From the NCBI GenBank assembly GCA_020636105.1, contig JACJYL010000001.1, forward strand, positions 1,550,001-1,614,000: 64,000 nucleotides of DNA. Direction: 5' to 3'. Both the position numbers and the translations under genes were made by a program. Each line of letters starts with the position of its first letter. Position 1 is the first letter of the stretch. The notes below the pieces were generated by a model that worked only from the letters and a program-made list of their open reading frames with translations, was not told the origin of the DNA and ran no database searches. The stretch comes from Lewinellaceae bacterium (GTDB taxonomy: Bacteria; Bacteroidota; Bacteroidia; Chitinophagales; Saprospiraceae). Below are positions 44,026 through 53,205 of this stretch, in pieces.

Positions 44026-45480
44026 CTACCCAAACCTCAAATACGGCTCCAACCCATGCAATCCCCCTTCCCGGCCATAACCACTTTCTTTATACCCTCC
44101 AAAAGGAGAAGTCGGATCAAACCTGTTATAGGTATTCGCCCAGACCACCCCAGCCCTCATTTGGGACGTCAGGTTAAAGATCTTGGACCCTTTATCCGTC
44201 CACACACCGGCCGACAACCCATATTCTGTATTATTGGCCTTGCTGATCACCTCATCGATCGTCCGGAAGGTCTGCACGGCCAGCACAGGACCGAAAATTT
44301 CCTCCCGGGCCAGCACACTGGACTGAGCCACATCGAGGAATAACGTCGGCCTGCACCAATATCCTTTTTCTGGAAGAGCGCAGGTATTTTGGTAAAACTC
44401 GTTTCCTTCCTCTTTTCCCACCTTTAGATAATGCTCAATGGTTTCCAGCTGGCTGGCTGAATTGATGGCCCCCACATCGGTATTTTTATCCAACGGATTG
44501 CCCACAATGAGCGATTCCATTCGGTGCTTCAACTTATCGATCACCTCCTCATAAACCGATTCCTGCACAAAAAGGCGGGAGCCGGCACAACAAACGTGTC
44601 CCTGGTTAAAGAAAATACCATTGACGATCCCTTCCACCGCCTGGTTGATCGCCGCATCCTCAAAGATGATATTGGCAGCCTTGCCCCCGAGTTCCAGCGT
44701 CAGCTTTTTTCCTGAACCGGCAATGGAACGCTGAATGATTTTCCCCACTTCCGTCGAGCCGGTAAAGGCAATTTTATCGATATCAGGATGTTGCACAATG
44801 GCCGCACCCGTTTCTCCGGCTCCGGTCACCACATTCACCACGCCCTCCGGCAGGCCGGACTCCTGGATGAGTTCAGCGAGTTTCAACACCGTCAGGGAGG
44901 TCGTTTCCGCAGGTTTGATGACCACCGTATTACCGGTAGCCAGGGCCGGCGCGATCTTCCAGGCAGCCATCAACAACGGGAAATTCCACGGGATGATCTG
45001 CCCTGCCACCCCGATGGAGCGATGTTTCCTGTTCGGAAAAGCATAGTCGAGCTTATCCGCCCAGCCGGCATAATAGAAAAAGTGAGCCGCCACCAATGGA
45101 ATATCCACATCCCTCGATTCCCGGATGGGCTTGCCGCCGTCCATGGACTCCAGCACGGCAAATTCACGAGCCCGCTCCTGGATCAGTCGTGCAATCCGGT
45201 AAATGTATTTTGCGCGCTCGCTGCCCGGCATTTTAGACCATACCTTCTCATAAGCATTCCGTGCAGCCTTTACCGCCAGATCCACATCCTTCGGCCCTGC
45301 CAGGGCAATCCGGGTAATTTTTTCCTCGGTAGCAGGATTAATGCTGTCAAAATATTTTCCCTCCACCGGCGGAACAAATGCCCCGTTGATAAAAAGCCCG
45401 TATTCAGGTTTTATCTGAACATGCCCGGTACTTTCAGGCGCGGGAGAAAGCTCCCATGTATTGTTTTTTTTCTTACTCAT
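44026..45480 (-). CDS. NAD(P)-dependent aldehyde dehydrogenase
   Basis: The 484-residue enzyme has the complete family layout: IIPWNFPLLM (oxyanion Asn166), NTVVIKPAE, FTGSTEVGK, LELGGKAANIIFED (general base Glu263) and the nucleophile FNQGHVCCAGSR (Cys297, aligned with Cys302 of ALDH2; spacing from the Glu is the family's 34). It probably oxidises the acetaldehyde made by the deoxyribose-phosphate aldolase encoded just upstream, giving acetate. The frame opens at 45531, but the ATG at 45480 starts MSKKKNNTW and gives the normal length. The half-length paralogue follows after 160 bases. Confidence 0.93.
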   Translation of the reverse strand: MSKKKNNTWELSPAPESTGHVQIKPEYGLFINGAFVPPVEGKYFDSINPATEEKITRIALAGPKDVDLAVKAARNAYEKVWSKMPGSERAKYIYRIARLIQERAREFAVLESMDGGKPIRESRDVDIPLVAAHFFYYAGWADKLDYAFPNRKHRSIGVAGQIIPWNFPLLMAAWKIAPALATGNTVVIKPAETTSLTVLKLAELIQESGLPEGVVNVVTGAGETGAAIVQHPDIDKIAFTGSTEVGKIIQRSIAGSGKKLTLELGGKAANIIFEDAAINQAVEGIVNGIFFNQGHVCCAGSRLFVQESVYEEVIDKLKHRMESLIVGNPLDKNTDVGAINSASQLETIEHYLKVGKEEGNEFYQNTCALPEKGYWCRPTLFLDVAQSSVLAREEIFGPVLAVQTFRTIDEVISKANNTEYGLSAGVWTDKGSKIFNLTSQMRAGVVWANTYNRFDPTSPFGGYKESGYGREGGLHGLEPYLRFG

Positions 45481-45616
45481 GTCTTTTATTTTGGGCCATG
45501 CTTGCGTTTCACTTAGCACCGGGCTATCCACTCCGCTCCACTTCGTTCCTATCCCTTGTCCTGCTCATCCTTGCGCCGACCTGCGCTTAACGCTCCGGCC
45601 TGCCCGGGTCAAATCC

Positions 45617-46537
45617 TCAATCCAGAGCAAAATAATCTGCCGACTGGTACGCTCCTGTTTTCTGTTTCACCAGCTGCATCAACACATCATTGGCCAGGCT
45701 CGAAGCCCCAAAACGGAACCAGTGATTGTCCAGCCACGGCTCGCCAAGCACCTCTTTGACCATGATGAGGTAATGTAGGGCCAGTTTCGATTTCGAAATA
45801 CCACCGGCAGGTTTCATGCCTATCATCGTTCCTGTTTTCATGTAATGATCACGGATAGCTTCAAGCATCACCAGGGTTACAGGCATCGTCGCCGCCGGAC
45901 TTATTTTTCCGGTCGAAGTCTTGATAAAATCCGCCCCGGCCAAAATGGCAATATCACTTGCCCGGCGCACCTTGTCGAATGATCCCAGCTCTCCCGTTTC
46001 CAGGATAACCTTGAGCCTCGCCTTACCGCAGGCTTCCTTGACCGCTGCGATCTCATCAAAAACATAATTATACTCTCCCGCATGGAACTTTCCCCGCGAA
46101 ATGACCATGTCCACTTCATCGGCCCCTTCTCCCACAGCATACGCGGTCTCCTCCAGTTTGATATGCAGAGCCGACTGCCCGCTTGGAAAAGCCGTCGCCA
46201 CGGAGGCTACTCCGATATCCGTTCCTTCCAGCTCCTTTTTCGCCACCCTCACCAGGGAAGGATAAACACAAACTGCCGCCACCGTAGGAAGCCCCTCATA
46301 AGCATCGTGCAGATGTTTGGCTTTATAAGCCATCTGACGCACTTTCCCGGGCGAATCCTTACCTTCCAGGGTCGTCAGATCTATCATATTGAGGACCATT
46401 TTAAGCCCTTCCACCTTTGTTTCGTTTTTAATGCTGCGCGTCTGGAAACGGGCGGCACGTTCAATGATGCCCACCTGGTCCACTCGCGGACTCAGGAGGA
46501 AATCGACTTTTGTTTTCAACATAACTTTTGATGCCAT
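45617..46537 (-). CDS. deoC: Deoxyribose-phosphate aldolase
   Basis: The 306-residue aldolase cleaves 2-deoxyribose 5-phosphate to glyceraldehyde 3-phosphate and acetaldehyde. Signatures are MIDLTTLEG, VAAVCVYPSLV, EVDMVISRGKF (Asp143), LKVILETGEL (Lys176 of the proton relay) and GADFIKTSTGK (Lys206, the Schiff-base lysine). It is about 45 residues longer than the E. coli enzyme, mainly at the N-terminus, as in long-type relatives. It starts 18 bases after the small membrane protein gene and is followed by the aldehyde dehydrogenase pair, which makes a deoxynucleoside-sugar salvage cluster likely. Confidence 0.95.
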   Translation of the reverse strand: MASKVMLKTKVDFLLSPRVDQVGIIERAARFQTRSIKNETKVEGLKMVLNMIDLTTLEGKDSPGKVRQMAYKAKHLHDAYEGLPTVAAVCVYPSLVRVAKKELEGTDIGVASVATAFPSGQSALHIKLEETAYAVGEGADEVDMVISRGKFHAGEYNYVFDEIAAVKEACGKARLKVILETGELGSFDKVRRASDIAILAGADFIKTSTGKISPAATMPVTLVMLEAIRDHYMKTGTMIGMKPAGGISKSKLALHYLIMVKEVLGEPWLDNHWFRFGASSLANDVLMQLVKQKTGAYQSADYFALD

Positions 46538-46555
46538 AACTTTTGTCCGTTAAAT

Positions 46556-47038
46556 TTACACCAGCCAAAAAAACAATACGGCCAGTGCCGCAATGAAAAG
46601 AACCTCCAAAACATTGCCCCAGAATTCACTTTTCACCTTAAGGTTGATCAGGGAAATAATCGAAGCGATCACGCCAACCAGCACATAGAATCCGACCGAC
46701 CGGAAATTGATACTGAGATCAAGGGCCGTATCATTCTTTAATGCCGAAATGATCTGCAAGGCAAGCAAATGAAAAACAATTCCTAATCCCGACACCAACA
46801 GTCCGGTCAATAACAACCATAAGCCGCCGATATGCTTCCTGATCTTTGCCACACTTCTCAAGGTACCGGTCACTACCACCCAGAAAATGACCAGCTTGAT
46901 CCCCAAAAGCACCTTTTCCGCCTGGATAATACTCGAGACAAAAAGGTGTAACAGGGTCAGTAAGATAGCCAAAATTATGCTACTGATCAATACCGTTCTC
47001 AGCACGACACTTTGGTTTACCTTTGCTTTCTGTTCCAT
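46556..47038 (-). CDS. Small integral membrane protein, function unknown
   Basis: The 160-residue protein has four hydrophobic helices (about 12-34, 45-60, 68-92 and 108-130 with a fifth possible at 140-160). It opens MEQKAKVNQSVVLRTVLISS and has no signal peptide or known motif. I do not recognise a family. It is 11 bases after the tricorn-like protease gene and 18 bases before deoC, so it is probably co-transcribed with both. Confidence 0.75.
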   Translation of the reverse strand: MEQKAKVNQSVVLRTVLISSIILAILLTLLHLFVSSIIQAEKVLLGIKLVIFWVVVTGTLRSVAKIRKHIGGLWLLLTGLLVSGLGIVFHLLALQIISALKNDTALDLSINFRSVGFYVLVGVIASIISLINLKVKSEFWGNVLEVLFIAALAVLFFWLV

Positions 47039-47049
47039 AAATTAATGAT

Positions 47050-50000
47050 CTAATGATTATTAGCAATTTGTTCCATTAAAACTTCAACAGCTTTTTTCAA
47101 CTGTTCATCCTTGCCGTTAGCCTTGGCGTCCGGGGTATTTTCCACAATCACATCAGGTACTGCAGGACCGTGTTCCATATTCTTTTCAGTCGCCTTTACA
47201 AACCAGGCGCGGAAGGGCATTCTAACATAACTGCCATCGACCAATCTATAGGATCCTGTAGAGATCACGGCACCGAAGGTAGGCTTTCCGACCAGGGTAC
47301 CTATCCCAAGATTTTTATAAGCATGGCTAAATATCTCTGCGTTGGAATAACTGCTTTCATTGCACAATGCAACAGAAGGCACCATGAGCGGCGGGAAGGG
47401 CAGGCGTTCTCCATAAGGATAGTGATTCTTGAATTTTTCATGTTCTTTAAGCGATTTGGCCGCCCCGCGGGGAATGGTGTAGGCATGCTGCCTTGCGGTA
47501 AGCACCGCCATGAGCATATCGGTGGTCCAGCCGCCGCCATTATAACGTACATCAATCACAATGCCTTTTTTGCCATAACCGCTGGCCATGAGCTCCCGTT
47601 CGAAACGCTCAAAACTTTCCCACCCCATGGCACGGATGTGAATATAACCCAGCTGACCATTGGAATAAAGGTCGGTAAGACGTTTTTGTTCCAGCACCCA
47701 TGCTTCATAATTTTCCGTATTCAGGGAGGCCGCCGGTCGAATCACCACCTCCCTCGAAGTGCCATCCGATGCTTTTACCGTCAATAAGGTCCTTTCATTT
47801 GCGGTACCGTCGAACAAGGCATAAAAATTGTCATTACCATCAACCGAAGTTCCGTTGACAGCGGTAATGATCTCCCCAACGGCTAATTTGCTGGTTTCAT
47901 GAGCTGCAGGACTGTTGGGAACGATATGGGTGATCTGTACCCCCTGCCTTCCCAGTGGTTTGATCTCGACACCCAGCAAGCCGGTCTGATCCCGCTGTAA
48001 TTCTTCAGGATCGGAACCGTACATCCCCATGTGGCTGGCATTGAGTTGCCCCAGCATTTCATTGAACATCACCCTAAAATCCTGGCTGGTGGAGGCGGCC
48101 ATGGCATATTTTTTGTATTTTACTTTCAGGGCATTCCAGTCTTTCCCATGAAAGTCAGGGTCGTAAAACCCATCGCGTAAGGCACGCCAGCCGTCCTCAA
48201 AGATCTGTTCCTTTTCCTTAGGATGATCGATCTCCAGTTTGGCAGAAAAGGGCTGAGGTTCAGCTTTTTTCCCGGAAATCATCAATTTATTTAATTTACT
48301 CCCGGAAAGGAAGTAAAGGTTTTGGTATTTTTCATCCCACTGAAGGTTGTTCAGGGATTTATCATCCAACATCACTTTGGGGTCGGTACCATCCCATTTG
48401 ATGCTCATAAAATTTTGCTTGGTACTGTTTCCGTTGCGGCCACTGCCGTTAGCAGAAAAATAAAAGGTTTCCCCATCTTTTGAAATTTCAAGATCCCCTT
48501 CATTGCCCGGATAAGCCGTTACCTGCTGCAACCGGTCGTAAATGCCTTCAAAATCTATCTGAATGGTCTGTACCTCAGTCGAGTCTTTTTTCGCTCTGCC
48601 ATTTTTACCATGCTCTTTGGAATCCTGATCGTCTTTTTCCTCTTCCCAATCGAGTTTGGTTTTTTCCCAATCCTCCTTCTTCAGCCAGGCAAACCAAATG
48701 TCTGCATCGGCATTATTTCTTTCCGATACGAAACCCAATTTACTTCCATCAGCACTCCATACCGGTGATCCGTCAGGACGGGGATGCATACTTACATTGA
48801 CAGGTGGTTTACTGTTGTCGGCCGCATGGATAAAAATTTCAGCATTGAAATCGAGATCCTCGGACGCATAAGCCAGCCATTTGCCGTCAGGGCTCCAGGT
48901 CACTCCGGAAGGGGTATCCCAGCCATCAAGCAAAACGATTTCATTGGATAAAGCCCCTGCTGCGTCTATATCAGCAGTAAGCAATAAACCACGGCCTCGC
49001 TGAATGGCAATTTTTTTACGGTCAGGAGAAAGAACAAAACGACTTTCATCTTCCGGGGTACTGGTGACGGGGGTAATATCCATTTTAAAGGTCTTGAATA
49101 AATTCACCTCAGCAGTATCCAGCGACCTGATCATAAAAATGTCTTTATTGCCCTTCCTGTCGGAGACAAAAAGTAAGGTAGTATCATTGAGCCATTGCGG
49201 CAACTGATCAAGGGCCGGGCTGGTGGTGAGCACTTTAGTGCGTTCCTTTTCTTTATCATTTTGTTTTACCACAATTTCACCCCGAACATTCAGGGCGACC
49301 CATTTTCCATTGGGAGAAACATTGTACCCCCTCACGTTGTCGGAAAAGGTCTTTTTTTCGACCGGATCAAAGCGATAATCATTACTCACCGTGATGTCTA
49401 TTTTAGCAGGTTTATCTTTACCGCTGGTATTCATCAGGTAAATATCCATCCCCCGCTCCATAACTGTTTTTTGGCCATCTGCCGAAACGTCGAAGTACCG
49501 GATGCCGTCGTCTTTGAAATTAGTCAGTCGTTGGGGCTGGCCGTTTACGGCACCATCCATAATATCAACGGAAAAAAGATTGTACTTTCCGGAACGGGCA
49601 CTCAGGAAATACAATTTTCCATCCTTCCCCCAATCAGGGTAAATGTCCTGAAATTCAGAGTCGGTAACCTGAATATACTTTCCATTTTTGTTGTCATAGA
49701 GCCATATATCCCTGTTTGCCGGCCCGTTATAAGCTTCCCGCTCCATACGGCAGGAACCCCGTTCAAAAGCAATATATCGCCCGTCGGGAGAAGGTGCCGG
49801 GTTGGATCCCAGGGCATCAAGAACCCGTTCTGGTGTACCGCCGTTCGCACTTATTTTGTGTATTTCGGATTCTCTTTCCACCTGAGCAAAACCCCTGCGG
49901 GTCATGAAATAAATCTCGCCATCTGGCCCCCAATTGGCCCTGCCGTCATTGGCTGAGTGGTAAGTCAGCCGTTGGGGAGCTCCTCCCTGCGTACCCGTGA

Positions 50001-50274
50001 CAAACAAATCATAATTGCCAAAGCGGTTACTCAGGAAACAAATGGAATGTCCATCAGGACTCCATTGGGGGGCCGCCTCATAGGCTTCATGAATGGTCAG
50101 TCTTCTCGCTTCGCCTCCTCGTGAAGGAGCCGTCCAGATATCCCCCTGCCAGGAAAAGGCTACCTGGGAACCGTCAGCATTGAGGGAAGGGTGTCTTAAT
50201 AATAAATCCGAGGACTGGGCAAAAAGGGAAGAAAAGACAAGAAATGTCAGGTGAATCAGGAAAAATTTCTTCAT
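47050..50274 (-). CDS. Tricorn-like S41 protease with beta-propellers
   Basis: The 1074-residue protein has a signal peptide (MKKFFLIHLTFLVFSSLFAQ) and two PD40/TolB-type propeller regions: LLRHPSLNADGSQVAFSWQGDIW, PQWSPDGHSICFLSNRFGNYDLF, and later WSPDGKWLAYASEDLDFNAEIF and PVWSADGSKLGFVSERNNADADIW. A PDZ-like domain (LLGVEIKPLGRQGVQITHIVPNSPAA) follows, then the S41 core with the catalytic Ser in NESSYSNAEIFSHAYK and VDVRYNGGGWTTDML. This matches the tricorn protease homologs of Bacteroidota, which cut peptides in the periplasm. The frame opens at 50307; the signal peptide fixes 50274. Confidence 0.93.
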   Translation of the reverse strand: MKKFFLIHLTFLVFSSLFAQSSDLLLRHPSLNADGSQVAFSWQGDIWTAPSRGGEARRLTIHEAYEAAPQWSPDGHSICFLSNRFGNYDLFVTGTQGGAPQRLTYHSANDGRANWGPDGEIYFMTRRGFAQVERESEIHKISANGGTPERVLDALGSNPAPSPDGRYIAFERGSCRMEREAYNGPANRDIWLYDNKNGKYIQVTDSEFQDIYPDWGKDGKLYFLSARSGKYNLFSVDIMDGAVNGQPQRLTNFKDDGIRYFDVSADGQKTVMERGMDIYLMNTSGKDKPAKIDITVSNDYRFDPVEKKTFSDNVRGYNVSPNGKWVALNVRGEIVVKQNDKEKERTKVLTTSPALDQLPQWLNDTTLLFVSDRKGNKDIFMIRSLDTAEVNLFKTFKMDITPVTSTPEDESRFVLSPDRKKIAIQRGRGLLLTADIDAAGALSNEIVLLDGWDTPSGVTWSPDGKWLAYASEDLDFNAEIFIHAADNSKPPVNVSMHPRPDGSPVWSADGSKLGFVSERNNADADIWFAWLKKEDWEKTKLDWEEEKDDQDSKEHGKNGRAKKDSTEVQTIQIDFEGIYDRLQQVTAYPGNEGDLEISKDGETFYFSANGSGRNGNSTKQNFMSIKWDGTDPKVMLDDKSLNNLQWDEKYQNLYFLSGSKLNKLMISGKKAEPQPFSAKLEIDHPKEKEQIFEDGWRALRDGFYDPDFHGKDWNALKVKYKKYAMAASTSQDFRVMFNEMLGQLNASHMGMYGSDPEELQRDQTGLLGVEIKPLGRQGVQITHIVPNSPAAHETSKLAVGEIITAVNGTSVDGNDNFYALFDGTANERTLLTVKASDGTSREVVIRPAASLNTENYEAWVLEQKRLTDLYSNGQLGYIHIRAMGWESFERFERELMASGYGKKGIVIDVRYNGGGWTTDMLMAVLTARQHAYTIPRGAAKSLKEHEKFKNHYPYGERLPFPPLMVPSVALCNESSYSNAEIFSHAYKNLGIGTLVGKPTFGAVISTGSYRLVDGSYVRMPFRAWFVKATEKNMEHGPAVPDVIVENTPDAKANGKDEQLKKAVEVLMEQIANNH

Positions 50275-50402
50275 TTTGATATGTGTTGATAGATAAATTG
50301 CCGACAAGATACAAAATGAGATGAAAGAAAGAAAAAGGCAGGATTGGAATGTTTAATCAAAAAATGAGCAGCCAAATCCTGCGGATTAAAAATCGTATTT
50401 TG

Positions 50403-50410
50403 TACATTTG
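50403..50410 (+). promoter_or_regulatory. Candidate -7 box of the HMG-CoA lyase gene
   Basis: TACATTTG is an exact TAnnTTTG box ending 22 bases before the ATG at 50433. A convincing -33 element is not seen. Confidence 0.4.
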
Positions 50411-50432
50411 GAAAAATGCTTAATTTCAAAAA

Positions 50433-51284
50433 ATGATAAAACTTATTGAATGCCCGAGAGATGCCATGCAGGGCATTAAAACATTCATCCCGACAACGAC
50501 AAAAGCCGCCTATATCAACCAGTTGTTAAAGGTAGGATTTGACACCATTGATTTTGGTAGTTTTGTTTCCCCGAAGGCCATTCCACAAATGAGAGATACC
50601 GCCGAAGTACTTGAGAGGCTTGATTTAGACCAAACCACCTCTAAACTATTGGCTATCGTAGCCAATAGCCGTGGAGCCATCGATGCCGCCCAATTTGAAA
50701 AAATTTCCTACCTGGGTTACCCCTTTTCCATTTCAGAAACTTTCCAGCTGCGTAATACCAACGCCACTATTGCGGAATCCCTTGACAGGGTAAAGGCGGT
50801 TCAGGATATTTGTTTACAGTCCAATAAGCAGATGGTCGTTTACATCTCCATGGGGTTCGGCAATCCCTACGGAGATCCGTGGACCGTGGAAACGGTGCAG
50901 CGCTGGGTGGATGAGCTTTATTCCCTCGGCATCACCATTCTCCAGCTTTCAGACACCATCGGAGTAGCGCGACCGGATAGTATCGAGTATCTCTTCAGCC
51001 ATCTCATTCCCGCTTATCCGGAAATTGAATTTGGAGCACATTTTCACACTACCCCACAAAAATGGAAGGAAAAAGTAGAAACCGCCTACCAAAACGGATG
51101 CAACCGATTTGATGGCGCCATCAGGGGGTTTGGCGGATGCCCAATGGCAAAGGATGACCTGACCGGTAATATGCCTATGGAGAACATGGTTTATTATTTT
51201 GAAGATCATAATGTTTTGGGTAACCTTGATCTCGAAGCCTTCAGGACAGCTTATGACATGGCACAGGAGGTTTTCCCGCACTGA
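50433..51284 (+). CDS. Hydroxymethylglutaryl-CoA lyase family protein
   Basis: The 283-residue TIM-barrel protein is of the HMGL-like family, which in leucine catabolism splits HMG-CoA to acetyl-CoA and acetoacetate. The metal and catalytic sites are present: ECPRDAMQG (in place of the usual EVGPRDGLQ), HFHTTPQ with the two metal histidines, and GFGGCPMAKDDLTGN with the active-site Cys. The N-terminal sequence is slightly altered, and the nearby genes are not from leucine degradation, so a related lyase reaction remains possible. It is divergent from the tricorn-like gene and 48 bases before the asparaginase gene. Confidence 0.85.
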   Translation: MIKLIECPRDAMQGIKTFIPTTTKAAYINQLLKVGFDTIDFGSFVSPKAIPQMRDTAEVLERLDLDQTTSKLLAIVANSRGAIDAAQFEKISYLGYPFSISETFQLRNTNATIAESLDRVKAVQDICLQSNKQMVVYISMGFGNPYGDPWTVETVQRWVDELYSLGITILQLSDTIGVARPDSIEYLFSHLIPAYPEIEFGAHFHTTPQKWKEKVETAYQNGCNRFDGAIRGFGGCPMAKDDLTGNMPMENMVYYFEDHNVLGNLDLEAFRTAYDMAQEVFPH

Positions 51285-51331
51285 TAAATAACGACGAATT
51301 CAAATAATGACATTAACGAAAAATAACCATC

Positions 51332-52381
51332 ATGAGATCCTTTATTCTTATCCTTTTCATAACGTTGATTTCCGGCTGTTCCCAACCGGAGGATCAACAC
51401 ATTCATGAATCCAACACCGGAAATATGGCGTGTAAAGATAAACCGGCCTATGCGATGGTCATCCACGGAGGGGCAGGAACCATCCTGCGGGAAAATATGA
51501 CCCCGGAAAATGAAAAAGCCGTTCGTGAGGTGCTCAATGCAGCCCTGGATGCAGGGGAAAGTATCCTTAAAAATGGAGGCAGCAGCCTCGATGCGGTACA
51601 GGCCACCATCAATGTCATGGAAAATTCCGAACATTTTAATGCCGGCAAAGGAGCTGTTTTCACCCATGAGGGCATCAATGAACTGGACGCTTCCATCATG
51701 AATGGCAAGACACTGGAAGCCGGGGCAGTAGGCGGCGTCACCATTGTCAAAAATCCGATCAACGCCGCCCGTGCGGTCATGGAAAAATCGCCCCATGTAC
51801 TGCTCACCGGCAAGGGAGCGAACCAATTTGCCATCGAACAGGGATTAGATACCGTTAGCGGAGATTATTTTTTTACCCAAAGGAGGTACGATGGGTTGCA
51901 GGAAGAACTCAAAAAAGAAAACAAGACTACCGGAAGTCTTAACGAATGGCCGGATTATAAATTCGGAACCGTGGGCTGTGTGGCCCTTGATAAGGAAGGC
52001 AACATCGTGGCAGGCACCTCTACCGGCGGCATGACCAATAAACGATGGAACCGCATTGGCGACAGCCCGATCATCGGGGCCGGCACTTATGCCAACAACA
52101 AAACCTGCGGAGTTTCCTGTACCGGCCATGGGGAGTTTTTTATCCGCTATGCCGTAGCCTACGATATGTCGGCACTGATGGAATACAAAAATATTTCGGT
52201 GGAAGAAGCCGGCGATGAAATCATTCACCACAAATTATTGGATGCCGGCGGCTCAGGCGGGTTGATCGCTTTGGACAAATGTGGGAATATCGTCATGCCT
52301 TTTAATACTCCTGGAATGTACCGGGGTTATGCCAAACCGGGAGAGCGAAAGGTGGAGATCTATGAGGAATCTCAAAATTAA
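51332..52381 (+). CDS. Plant-type asparaginase / isoaspartyl peptidase lipoprotein
   Basis: The 349-residue Ntn hydrolase hydrolyses L-asparagine or beta-aspartyl dipeptides. HGGAGTI (45-51) begins the fold and FGTVGCVALD places the autocleavage nucleophile at Thr213, followed by GTSTGGMTNKRWNRIGDSPIIGAGTYA. Self-cleavage before Thr213 gives the two active subunits. Unlike most relatives it has a lipoprotein signal (ITLISGC, Cys16), so it acts outside the cytoplasm, possibly on isoaspartyl peptides released by the many surface proteases. A strong palindrome follows its stop. Confidence 0.94.
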   Translation: MRSFILILFITLISGCSQPEDQHIHESNTGNMACKDKPAYAMVIHGGAGTILRENMTPENEKAVREVLNAALDAGESILKNGGSSLDAVQATINVMENSEHFNAGKGAVFTHEGINELDASIMNGKTLEAGAVGGVTIVKNPINAARAVMEKSPHVLLTGKGANQFAIEQGLDTVSGDYFFTQRRYDGLQEELKKENKTTGSLNEWPDYKFGTVGCVALDKEGNIVAGTSTGGMTNKRWNRIGDSPIIGAGTYANNKTCGVSCTGHGEFFIRYAVAYDMSALMEYKNISVEEAGDEIIHHKLLDAGGSGGLIALDKCGNIVMPFNTPGMYRGYAKPGERKVEIYEESQN

Positions 52382-52425
52382 AACATAAGACATCCCGGCA
52401 TTTCATGCCGGGATGTCTTATGTTT
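52381..52425. terminator. Perfect 21-bp hairpin terminator
   Basis: The arms 52381-52401 and 52405-52425 are perfectly complementary with a 3-base loop, and TTTCTTT follows on the + strand. It lies between convergent genes and can serve both. The outer sequence (AAACATAAGACATCCC) resembles the ends of the dispersed elements and the palindrome at 212-276. Confidence 0.85.
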
Positions 52426-52438
52426 TCTTTAATGGGAG

Positions 52439-53194
52439 TCAATTCCCGATTTTTACGAGCCGGTGCTGGCTGATCATACTGCCTTGCCTAACCGAGAGAA
52501 AATAAACCCCGGCAGCCATATTTTTGTCAGAAAATTCAAGATTTACTGAACTTCCGGTCATTTTTTGCTCCGGAACAATCACTTGTCCTAACGCATCGCG
52601 GATCCCATAATAAACTTCTTCATCACACCGGGAGGTGATCTTCAATTGCGTACGGGTCACAAAAGGATTCGGAAACATATGTACCGTCAGGCAAGCATCC
52701 GATGCTTCAGGTTCCTCCGTTGAAACAACAGCCGTGCCTTCCACTCTAATTCTTATCTCGCTCAGCCCGTAACAATTTCCGCCAAAATTGTCGATGGCAG
52801 TGATGAGGACATACTGAGCTTCTATCCCTGCAAAATCAGGACCGTCAAAGCCTTCGTAGGTACTTCTTCCCGGGGCCTGTTCAAAACTAAATGTGCCCAG
52901 TTCTGTCCAGCTATTTCCATCCAAAGAATAATCGATGACCACCGTCCGTAATCCCCAATCCAAATATTCAATATCATTGGCATTCCAAACATGCATCTGA
53001 CCCATTTTATAAACGTAGCCAAAGTCATACATCAGCCAGTGAGAAAGTCCCCGCTCCGTATTCGGATTGTCACTGGCCACACAGGAAACCCACCCGTCAT
53101 ACCAGGTGGTGTTGTGCCTGTCGGGAAAACATTGTGCTCCCAGGTGGAATGATAAGGCGAACGATATTATGGTTAGTAATACAAATTTTTTCAT
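52439..53194 (-). CDS. Discoidin-like (F5/8 type C) protein with T9SS tail
   Basis: The 251-residue protein has a signal peptide (MKKFVLLTIISFALSFHLGA), a single F5/8 type C-like jelly-roll domain (about 25-165: WYDGWVSCVASDNPNTERGLSHWLMYDFG, WTELGTFSF, AQYVLITAIDNFGGNCYGLSEIRI) and a T9SS type A tail (MFPNPFVTRTQLKITS ... MAAGVYFLSVRQG). The domain binds carbohydrate or other surface ligands in other proteins. The frame opens at 53308, but the signal peptide starts at 53194, 11 bases after the DUF1501 stop. It is the third gene of the DUF1800/DUF1501 cluster. Confidence 0.85.
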   Translation of the reverse strand: MKKFVLLTIISFALSFHLGAQCFPDRHNTTWYDGWVSCVASDNPNTERGLSHWLMYDFGYVYKMGQMHVWNANDIEYLDWGLRTVVIDYSLDGNSWTELGTFSFEQAPGRSTYEGFDGPDFAGIEAQYVLITAIDNFGGNCYGLSEIRIRVEGTAVVSTEEPEASDACLTVHMFPNPFVTRTQLKITSRCDEEVYYGIRDALGQVIVPEQKMTGSSVNLEFSDKNMAAGVYFLSVRQGSMISQHRLVKIGN

Positions 53195-53205
53195 GTTAAC
53201 AAGTT

